64,000 bases of DNA, taken from contig NC_133970.1 in assembly GCF_031877795.1 (NCBI RefSeq), forward strand, positions 48,366,828-48,430,827, in the 5' to 3' direction. The stretch is from Strix aluco (lineage: Eukaryota > Chordata > Aves > Strigiformes > Strigidae). Positions 53,871 to 64,000 of the stretch are shown here, in pieces. A model generated the notes under the pieces. The model had not been told where the DNA came from and ran no database searches. It saw only the letters and a program-made list of their open reading frames with translations. Within the stretch, counting starts at the first letter, position 1. Each line of letters starts with the position of its first letter. A program made the position numbers and the translations under genes.

Positions 53871-56800
53871 CATGGGTGACCACAGAACATACTCATGAAC
53901 AGAAGTGGTCACACAGCAGCTCTATCAGAACAATGCACTTAACAGGTTGTGAGAAGGCCAATCCAGGGTTTAATGAAAAAACACTGAATGAGAAGTAAAG
54001 AATATGGGAGAAGTTATATATTTTGCTCAGTGCAAATACCATATATGGTGACAATCAATACTGGGGGCGAGCTTAGATGGGATGTACAAAGCTCATTTTG
54101 GAGACAGTAAGCAAGAATTAAGAATATTGGCACCCAGCTATCTACAACACAACCCTCAACAGGTCCCAAGAACACTGGGTTAGTCCAGCTGGACTGGAAG
54201 AATGCTAGGAGCAGAGCTCAGCATGGGGAACAGTAGCAAATAAAAAGTTAGCCATTCCCTGAAAAGTCCAGCTACTAGTGTTTCAGATAACTTCTGGCCA
54301 CTAACAGTTCCAGTAGTGTTCACAGTTTTTCTTTTACCATTAAGTATTTTTAATGATATCAAGATCAGTAAAAAAATAATCTGATCAAGATGAGCAAGAC
54401 ATGGTCTGGCCTCCTGCCAGCACAGGCACCCCTGCTGGAAACCACCATCAGGTGACAGCCACTGCATCTTTACAAAGTAGTTTTAAAAGCCAAAGCATAT
54501 CCTATTTCTTCCAGCATTTTTCTCTAAAAGGGTAACAAATCCATTGAGAATGTGAAAACATTGAAGAAAAGCCTAATGAAATGGGCTTCTCTCTTCCACA
54601 TGCTTAAGCAAGCTATCAGACATCTGAATCAAATATTACAAAAGCTCCTAGGTCTCTCTAATCCTTCCTGCTGTTATTTAGTCTCCCCATACCAACTCGG
54701 ATGCATCAAGGCATACATATACTGTGGTATTTTCAAGATTTAAAAATAGCAGTTCATTACATGATCTCTCAAACTCTTTACTTTCATACTAAAAGGTTTG
54801 CAGAGGGAGTCTAGTATTTTATCTCTATTCAACTAAAAGTTTATTCCATTACTGAGCAAAATTTCTAGAAATTACAGGAAGCAAATAATTTATATTGATA
54901 CATGGAGACCCAAAGCTACTAATAATTGTGCAGCTTAATTCCATGTATTTGGACTAATATCTGAAGTGTGATAATACAGCTTACACAAAGATTCAGTAAG
55001 TTTATTACTGTATGACAAACTTCAGTATCCTAACATAGAACAAAATCCAGTATACCCAGTTCACATTGGGGCAACTAAAGACAAGAAGCACGTCCTGCCC
55101 CCATCCCAGTGTGACATACTACTGAGCGTTACTCCAAGAACTGCAGTAATGTCATTAAAAAAAAAAAGATAGCAATACAAATGCTGACAGTCAACTATGA
55201 TTATTTCATCTGCACCAGGTTATAGGATCACAAGCATAGGTATTAGAGAAAGGGATTAGCATATAAACAAGTAACTTGGACAGGATTATCTACGCAGATT
55301 TTTCCAAAGCTACAACCTGTTAAATAATTTCTTGAGAAGCTATAAACAAGAAAGGGAATTTAGACCACTCTGGCACTATTCAAAACTGCAGAATTATCAG
55401 CAGATATCAAATGTTCCAAGATTGCTGCTGTAAAGAGAATTTTAAAGTTCTCTCAGCAAAATATGATCATAAAAAATAAACCACATAAAGCAAATAAGAA
55501 AATAAAGGCTTATAAATACGTTATTTCTAGCAAAGAAACATAAGAGTCTAAAAATTTAAGTCTTAATGACTGGTTAGGCAATAAATGGTATGTAATGCAA
55601 ATGGAGAACCAAACTTACTCTTTTCAAAACAAATAAGTCTTTAAAAAGTTTTAAAGCTAAATTGAAAAAGTTATAAAACCCAGCAATTTAAAAAATAAAT
55701 TTAAACAATTTCTAAAACCCAACCTTTACAGAAGGAGACTAGAGACCCAGAAAGACAACAAATTTGCTCTTGGTCTTTTCTGAAGAATGATTTTAATACC
55801 ATGTTTCCATGGTAAAAATCGTATTTCTCACCAGGATTGTTTGTTAGTGTACACCGCTGACAATTATAAAGTTGTTATTGTCATCTACTAGTTTTACTGA
55901 AGTAGCATTTAGAAGTCATGAAGCAGGACCCTGGTATACTAATCATCCCAATTTTCTTATTTATGTATCTAGTTTTGCTATTTGCTATTAATCTTTAAAC
56001 TTATGCTCCAATTTGTTTTTTCTTCTCTTTTCATGTAAGCTTGTCCATATATTTATCAGCCTGAGTTACGCTGGCAGTTAATATCATTAATCTGATTTCT
56101 TATGATTTTAGAATAATAAGTTATATATTAAATAAGTACTAAACCTCACTAAAGAGACGTCTGTCTTGCTCACCGACACTCAGACTTGTTCAAAATGTCT
56201 CCTCCTGCATTCAAAACTTCTGCAAGCATATGGTTAAAAATGGTTATGGATTCAATAACTCCTATTTCAGCTTCTTTAAAACCCAGAATATAAAGAGAAA
56301 TTAAGTGCAGCAATCTTATCTGATGAGGAGGGGAGTATTTAGTGAGGTAACTAAAAAAAAAAAATATCAATGTAGCTAGGAAGCAATTTTTAAAAACTCC
56401 ATAATCACCAAATAGGTCTGTGATAAAGGAAGGAAGCTGATTACAGGACAGCAAGTATACAGACTACTCCTTAACAAAAATATACTATTTTTTCTTATCA
56501 TCCTCAGCGTATTCCTGACTGATTTTATTTAAAGACTTTTCTGCATTCACATCCCACTTATAACAATGTACTTAAGCTTTTAATTTTAGGAACATATACT
56601 ATTTAGAAATATAAATCTTGATACTAAATAAAAATCACATACTGTTAAAAGTGCAAGGAACTCACATCCCCTTCTTATTGGCCTGGATAAAGGAAAAGAG
56701 ATATCTCCAGTATTTGCTTAAAAATTGACAGAAAAATTGCAGACACATCACATAGTAGTGTGAAAGCATAACACTAGAGAAACATTACTTTACAAGAGCT

Positions 56801-59800
56801 CCAGCTTGTCACCAGTGATTTGAGGAAGTACACAACATTCCACATAAGCAAAATTTCATCAGAAAGGCTTTACATTCAAGTTTCAGTACAGTCATTCCCT
56901 CCCAGGGTCCTAGGCACAGTATATTCTCCTGTAAGCAAGCACGCGGGAGAAACAGTTTCACAAACCATGGGCACCCCACCATAAAAGATAAAAACAACAT
57001 TACATATATCTAGAAAGATGCATGAGCACGAAACTATGGAGATAGATACTACACTTATGTAAAATACACTTTTTGGAATAGTCCAATTCCATGAAGACAT
57101 ACTGTACAAGAGCAACTAGAAGCAGTATTAAACATTGATACAGTACTTGAGGGAGGATGGAAGTAGTAAGAGATATTGGGTCAGCTGGATGTCATTTTTT
57201 TCCTAGCTGTGAAAATCTTAGAGACAAGCAAAATTTACTTATTTTTATCTAGTGAAATGTATGTGGTCCTACTAACTCCAGATTCATTAAGGAGTAGCTA
57301 TATTTGACATTACCTTCAGATTTTTGGTTAGGACACTGACTTCCAGTGGACTACTGCCAACCTTCAGCAGGTTTTGTGGGCCATCAAGCTTACTGAAACC
57401 ACTGCTCAGTATGTGTAAGCTCTACATGCTAGCTCCTGCATCCCACTTCGACCACACTCCTGAGTTCTCTAGGCCAATGGCTTCAGTAACCATTACAGGG
57501 GAAGTAATATGTTAAAAAAATAAAAATTTAAAAAGCAAACCTAGATGTGTTGCAAAAAGTCAGATAACATTTTGAATTCAAATCAAGTAAACGCTATGGG
57601 GGAGCAGGGGGTGATGCCTTCACTTCTGCCTTTCAGCAGTCTACCAGAAAAAGCTTTAGCTTCTTCTCAGTACTTGAATTTCTTTTTCAAAATAACAATA
57701 TTTTTTGGATCCAAAGATAGCACTTTTTAGGATTGTCATGCTTGTCAGCTACAAGAAATCTTTTCCTTCCATCAAGATTGTGTAAGCAACTGTTTGTTAC
57801 TTTGAACACTGAAAGCAATTCTGTATTGGAAGAAGTACAGAAAAATTAAAAGATATGACCAACAGGACAAAATAAGCCACATTGGGGAATAACCCCAAAT
57901 CTACACTGATATTCATCCACTCTTGCATTATCCAAACATTCTGGTATATGTGCTTATAGGGTACTTGAAACAAGTCTGTTTCTAACCTCATGTGGTACTT
58001 CGAGGCCACAAAATATACTGAAAATAATCAGTGCTTTAAAATAAGCACTGAACTCTAAATCATCCCAATTGCATCTGTTTGGCAGAACTGTGATCAATTT
58101 TCTTACTGCTGCTAAAAAACCTCTTTGAAGAGAAATGGAGTTTTCCAGAACTGGAGTGTTAATCTTTCATTGCGCTTTCTACTCAGCAACACAACTGAAC
58201 AGTAATTCTAGTTCATAACTCCATTATGAGATCTCCCTCCCCAAAGTAACTACATGGGTTTTGGCTGGGATGAAGTTACAACAGTAATTCAAACTTTCAT
58301 ATACTATTGTTAAACAAAATCAGAAGAGCTGAATTTACCAATGTCATCTTTTTATTGATCCAAAAGAATCAGGGAAGGAGAAAAAAGTTGTTAAAAAACA
58401 TGAAATGTATAAACATGAATAAGCACAAGCAACCATGGAAGACAAGTTTTGCTGATATACAAGGGTGTTAAAAAAAACCCTATAAAATTGGAAAAAAAGT
58501 CAAACTGAAACTGACAAAACCCTCAGATATTTAAAAAAATATCAACAGTAGCACTCAAGTACTTTTTTTTATTGCCATGGATAGGTACCACATTAAAGTA
58601 ACTTGTAAGAAAGCTTTTTCATTTATCCTAACCCACAAGCACACAGAAGAAATGACCACTGCCTTAGAAGAGTAAGTAGTCTTATACTGCTGAAGCTACA
58701 AATAAGTACGACAAAAAAAATGAACAACCCACCACACACATTTACTTGCTTATTGAGAGAACTATCTTATAACTAGTACTGTTGAATACAAACATCAAAG
58801 ACATTTTCAGTGAGATGCACACCAAGTATATCTGCAAGATAATTATCAGGAGCACTGGAATAGAAATATATATACACTTTGGGCAGAGGAGACATGTTTT
58901 CAGTGACAATGATCTCTCATTAGGTTGCCTTAAAAAAGGGAACTTAATAAATGGAATTATAATAATGCACTTAAAAATTCAAATTCAGCTTTATTTGTGA
59001 CTTATTTTAAATATTTCATACTGACAAACATCAGAGACAGAATAAATAGAGTATTTAGAACTTTACAAGTGCTCAATTGTATTATCCTTCTCTTAAACTA
59101 TCTGCCCATTTAAACTTCTTATATAGAATATATTAGACTATTCTCACCCATTTTTTAAGTGACACCATAGTTCTAAAAGTTTGCACAGCAATACTCCACC
59201 TTAGAACAAAACCTCATGCTTTCAGTCAGAGGAGATTCTATTCATTAGTGCTGGAAAAAATGCTCAGGGCAAGCAGTTACTATATATACTGTCTCTAGTG
59301 TTATTGTTTTCTATTTTGCTGCTATGCAGTTACTTTTCTTTGGATTTCACTTGAAATGAAGTAATACTTCCCTTAAAATCGTCTTTTTCAGCTTTTCATC
59401 ACAACTACCTTCTCTCCTCACAGCATTTGCCATTAAATATCATACTGCCATGTTACTTCAAAAGAACAACTATTTAGTTTTTGACAAGTAACAAATGATA
59501 CCAAATCAATTTTAACTGGCAGGTAAAGGTAGTATATTTAAACTGGGACAGCCTAAGCAAACATGCTTTCCTTTGCATTCACTCTGCCACAGTTGATGAC
59601 AGCTCCTGGCACCAGAATACACATATGTAGACAGGGACTTTTTAAGCTGCTGCAGTCTAACTCTACAAGATTTTGCCTACCAGTCCATAGGCAAACAATA
59701 TAAACTTCCACAGAAACACAAAAGGAACAAACCCAAGACTTCTGATATGGCACCAAAACACAAGGTCCATTTCTCAAATCACTGTTTACATATTTACAGT

Positions 59801-60984
59801 ACAAGTCTTATTTCAAAATAAGGAATAAAAAGATTCTGGAAAGACTGTCAATATTGTCAGCTATTCAGTGGATTTATTATGTCCCAGGCTTTATACATAC
59901 AGTTCAACAGTTTACTTCTGTGAACATACCCTCCAAAGCTTCACACTGAATTGAGAATTTCCATGTTGAAAGAACATATTGCAAAATTAAGACTTTGTCA
60001 GAAATTGACTGTCAGCATTCAACCTAATAGGTTTTGATTTCCTATATGTTTTTGATCACTTAAGACATCAGTTACCATTTAAGGCCAGTGATATTCATTT
60101 TTCTTCAATTACATACAACCTACAACTACTCAGATCATCTTTCAGGTGACTGATAGAATAAGCCTGGGGCCACTCAAACTTTTTAATTAAGATAGACAAA
60201 GAAGAACTGTGAGAAAGACACCAAGCTATGAACCAGCAATTATCAGGGAAAAATTGGTTTTAAGAACTGCCATGCAGTCCAGCCATGCTAAAGGACTCAA
60301 AAAGGTCTAGATAGGAAGTGGTTATTAACCATTTGTGCAGTATCCTCAAACACTGCTTCAGTTGAAATAGCAGCACTCAGTAAAGTCCACACCTTCAAAG
60401 AAGAAACATGAATATATGTGTGCTTTCAGATTTTTAAATTGTGCTCCCACACAGCCCAAAAGACAAGATTGCATTTGTTTTGCAATACTACACGCTAGGC
60501 TTTTCTGAACTACTCATGCAAACTCATCAATGCAGTTCTCAAACAACCATCTTCTGTCCACAATTGTGTTCCCCCCTCTACAGATTAAGTCTGAAATTTA
60601 ATGGATCAGTTCTCTAGAATTATGACATTATCAGTAATTTTGCATTCAGAAATCTTAGCAAGGCCCTTTCATGAATATTCCCAATTTAAGGAAAAATACT
60701 GAGATGCTTCTACATTCACTTCACAACGCCTAAGTACTCATGTACAGCAATGACAAGGTTTCCTTGCCTCATCCTTGCCCCCTCCAGAAGGAACCAATTA
60801 AAAAACCTGGTATCAAGCATGTGGTCAGGCTAAAATGAAGTATTAATGCTTACCTGATCTTTACAGTGAAGTGAAAGAAATGTACTGCTTCCCTGAGGCC
60901 AGAAAAACAGAATGTTCTAATGCTTTTAACAGTAACTTTACTAATAAAAATTAAGATATACATAAAGGTAAACTTTAGCCAATG
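53871..60984 (-). other. MAP3K1: MAP3K1 intron 1, middle part
   Basis: About 7.1 kb, AT-rich, with no element or exon I can support. Confidence 0.65.
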
Positions 60985-60989
60985 TGCTG

Positions 60990-61973
60990 TGTGTTGGATT
61001 TGTGTGGGGGAGGAGACTACATGGGTGGCTCCTGTGAGAAGCTTCTTGAAGCTCCCCCAGCTCTAAGTCAGACCCACCTCTGGCCAAGGCCAAGCCAATT
61101 AGTGATGGTAGCTGTGCCTCTGTGATAATGCATTTAAGAAGGGGAACCTTGGAGGAAGAGTTGGAGTGGTGAGGGGGACACCTCTGCAAACACCAAGGTC
61201 AGTGGAAAAAAGGAGGAGTAGGGGGGGAGGTGTGCCGAAGCAGAGATTCCCCTCAGCCCATGGTGAGAGGGCAGGCTGTGCCCCTGCAGCCCATGGAGGT
61301 CACCAGTGGAGCAGATGCCCACCTGCAGCCCGTGGAGAACCCCACGCTGGAGCAGGGGGCTGTGCCCAAAGAAGGCCAGGACTCTGTGGGAAGCCCGTGC
61401 TGGAGCAGTCTGTTGCTGGGAGGACTGCAACCCACAGGAGGGGACCCACTCTGGAGCAGTTTGGGAAGAGCTGCAGCCCATGGGAATGACTCACGTCGGA
61501 GAAAGTTCCTGGAGGACTGTCTCCTGTGAGAGGGACCCCACGCTGGAGCAGGGGAAGAGTGCAAGGAGTCCTCCCCCTGAGGGGGAAGGAGCAGCAGAGA
61601 CAACGGGTGATGAACTGACTGCAACCCCTATCCACTACTCCTCTGTGCTGTTTGGGAAGAGGAGGTAGAGAAAAGCTGAGCCTAGGAAGAAGGGAGAGGT
61701 GGGGGGAAGGTGTTTTTAAGATGAGCTTGTATTTCCCAGTGTCCTACTCTGATTGGTAAATTAAGTGGTGGTGTCCAAATTAAATTGATGTTCTTTTTCT
61801 TCCCCAATCAAGTCTGTCATTTGCCCTTGACCATAATGGGCCAGTCATCCCTCCTTGTCCTTATCTCAGTCCCTATAGCCTTTTGTGTTATTTTCTCTTC
61901 CCCCTCTGTGAGGGGGAAAGGAGTGAGCAAGTAGCTGTGTGCTCAGTTGCCCTCTGGGCTTTAAATCACAACA
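60990..61973 (+). mobile_element. Solo LTR (family B) in intron 1, antisense to MAP3K1
   Basis: A 984-bp TG...CA element, TGTGTTGGATTTGTG to TTTAAATCACAACA. Perfect 5-bp target duplications TGCTG are at 60985-60989 and 61974-61978. The body at about 61250-61560 repeats a 'cacgctggagcag' unit. It serves as reference for the split copy at 6175-11356. Confidence 0.9.
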
Positions 61974-62376
61974 TGCTGAAATTAAAACCAAAACACATTA
62001 AAAATATTTTGGATAGGTTGAGCAACCACTTAGTTACACATATATGCAAAGAAGTTCCACAGTTTTCCCAAACTTCTCATGATACATGACTCAGAAAATT
62101 GTATCAACAACACAAAAACCTCCTATCATCCATCTGGAGGATGACATTTTACCATTACACATGAGAAGTAAGGCCGTATTGAAATTAAAATTGCAAGGAA
62201 TTAAAGTTCTCTTTAGAAGGCTTTTCTCCCAACCCCACATTTACAACACAATTTCCAACCTTCTCAATTTGCAGACCTTAATTTTCATTTTAAAACTATG
62301 ATTTGTACAGAAAAGCCTTGCTTTTCTTGGCTACATTTCACAAATTACTTAAAACTAAGCTAGAAACCCTGAGGAA

Positions 62377-62665
62377 CCCTCCTTCTTCACTGACCTTGGC
62401 GTCTGCAGAGTTATTTCTCTCTCATATTCTCACTCCTCTCTTCTGGCTGCTTTTGTGCAGCAGTTTTTTTCCCCTTCTGAGATATGGTCTCCCAGAGGCG
62501 CTACCACCATCACTGATGGGCTCAGCCTTGCCCAGCAGTGGGTCCATCTTGTAGCCAGCTGGCACTGGCTCTATCAGACACAGGGGAAGCTTCTGGCAGC
62601 TTCTCACAGAAGCCACCCCTGTAGCCCCCCCCAATACCAAAACCTGGCCACGCAAACCCAATGCA
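62377..62665 (-). mobile_element. LTR family A fragment in intron 1, sense to MAP3K1
   Basis: 289 bases collinear with 22827-23115, estimated near 97% identical by eye. It holds only the 5' end of the family A LTR on the minus strand; the rest is missing. Confidence 0.8.
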
Positions 62666-63654
62666 TACTGTAAAACGCCTTCCTTAAATTTAGTTCAAGC
62701 AATAATGACACAATGTGGTTACAGCAGCATGACATGTAGAGTCATGAAGCCTGCTCTGTTCCCCTTTTCATGGAAGGGACACAGTTAGATTATATATTGC
62801 TGGCATAGAGCCAACTACTACGTGAAAGCAGCAGATTTCAAAATGAAGCCTCATTTGAAAACTGTTTTCTATGCAGTTCAGTCCAAAAGAACAACTTCCT
62901 GATAGCAATTTTAAAATTAAATGTAATAAATTTCAATTTATTAAAAAAATAGTATTAGGCTATTAAGAAAAATCCCTGTGTAATTTGTTTTATAAAACCT
63001 GTCATGCATAGTTAGATACAAGATGCAACATTTTCCCTAGTTAGCTCATTAGAAAACACAAAAATCAATTAACTATAAATGTTAAATTCAACTCAAAAAG
63101 CAAGTAAAGCTGACAATTTTATTTTTAATACTCCAACTAAAGGATGTACTCATACAAAAAAAGGGAAATTGGATACACAAACTCTACTCTATAGGCCAGA
63201 GTTGAACTGCATCATAAACCAGAAGTCAGTAATACTACGATTTTTGCAACATAAAATTTAATAAATTATTATTAAAATAAAGGTGCCAAAGTAGGAATTA
63301 CAGCTTAAAAAATCTGAGGTTTGTTTTCCTTTAACCTGAATCTACTCAGCAAGATAGCAGGGTTATGACCTGCAGACATGAGACTGGATGTATTGGAAGA
63401 CTTAACACTCTGAAAGCAATTAATACTACTTTTTCTGTTCAAGAGGTTACTCCCCAAAAATAACTACTTTTGTGTCCTATTTATGGTAGGAATAAAGTGC
63501 TACGTTTTCAGGACAGAAAGGAAGTATGGTAGCATGACTCAAAGGAAAACATAAGAATAAAGCTTACAGGCAACTGTAGCTGCCATGCATTCACAAGGCT
63601 CCCAGCTGCAGAGTCTGAGACTTCACAGGATCTCCCATGAGAGCATTTTTATGA
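62666..63654 (-). other. MAP3K1: MAP3K1 intron 1, distal part
   Basis: About 1 kb, AT-rich, nothing recognised. Confidence 0.6.
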
Positions 63655-63870
63655 GATCAAACCAGAAGTCCACCTAGCCCAGTATCCTATGTCAAACAGC
63701 AAGTACCCGTGGATGCTATGGTAAAACTACAGGAACAACCTCTGAGCAACTCCTTCCCCAAATTCACTAGCAATACATGGCTTCAGGGAAGAATCAGAGA
63801 AGGATGCCTCTGCATGAATTTGCCCAATGAATTTTTGATCTACTGTAAACTTTTACCTTCTGGTTTGTAT
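63655..63870 (+). repeat. Possible old amniote interspersed repeat
   Basis: The segment 'accagaagtccacctagccc' and the following 'agtatcctatgtcaaacagc' resemble a repeat common in turtles, crocodilians and birds, as does the later 'aatgaatttttgatctactg'. It is diverged, and I rely on memory of the consensus. Confidence 0.35.
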
Positions 63871-64000
63871 GCAGACTGCACTCTAAAAAATCCTAAGGCA
63901 CGTCACATGAAATGACCTGAGATGTTTAAAAGAAATTGAGCTGACCTTAGGAAGAAAAGAGATAATTTACTTAGCACACCACAATACTACAAAAAAGCAA

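Noticed and set aside
53880..54480. Possible further LTR next to CR1-e
   Set aside because: The sequence has LTR-like composition, but I could not find TG/CA ends, a duplication or a second copy in the window.
49663..64000. MAP3K1 exon 1 within the window
   Set aside because: Exon 1 of this gene is GC-rich and encodes about 160 residues. No such minus-strand frame or CpG island is present up to 64000.

Overview
The window is avian nuclear DNA. It carries CR1 retrotransposon copies, several families of bird-type retroviral LTRs, a provirus primed by tRNA-Trp, and one vertebrate gene, MAP3K1 (MEKK1), on the minus strand. All 19 coding exons seen here (the equivalents of human exons 2 to 20) are open, use GT-AG splice sites, and join in frame into 1347 residues plus a stop. 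Exon 1 and the promoter lie beyond base 64000. No other host gene, RNA gene or CRISPR array was found.

Layout. Bases 1-15264 lie downstream of MAP3K1 and hold only transposable elements. These include two solo LTRs with 6-bp target duplications, an LTR inside another LTR (2854-4448), and a 6-kb nest (5400-11376) in which an LTR sits in a CR1 tail and itself carries a 3.3-kb CR1 and a second LTR. Bases 15265-17543 are the 3'UTR. Bases 17544-49662 carry exons 20 to 2. Introns 16, 14, 9, 6, 3 and 1 are swollen by insertions. Intron 6 (about 9.4 kb) holds a 5541-bp defective provirus (35224-40764) in antisense to the gene. Bases 49663-64000 are intron 1.

The MAP3K1 protein reads, in order: a basic Ser/Pro-rich segment, a SWIM zinc finger (exon 5), a RING-type finger (exons 7-8), an armadillo/TOG-like helical region (exons 9-14), a ubiquitin-interacting motif (end of exon 14), and a complete Ser/Thr kinase domain (exons 15-20) with every catalytic motif intact. 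It is a MAP kinase kinase kinase that feeds JNK, ERK and p38 signalling and also has ubiquitin-ligase activity.

The provirus has gammaretrovirus-like gag, pol and env (MGQ start, PTAP, one CCHC finger, gag-UAG-pro in one frame, CWVC and RCKR in Env, 4-bp target duplication). Its primer-binding site, however, is the tRNA-Trp type known from alpharetroviruses. It is broken: most of capsid is replaced by a 163-bp very GC-rich patch, protease has lost its catalytic aspartate, about two thirds of pol is deleted, and env has one in-frame stop. The two LTRs differ at about 18 of 453 sites by my hand count.

By my boundaries about 35% of the window is transposable element and about a quarter is LTR/ERV. 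That is far above a typical bird autosome. Because MAP3K1 belongs to the Z-linked human-chr5 block in birds, a sex-chromosome location, possibly a W-linked copy, is a reasonable but unproven inference.
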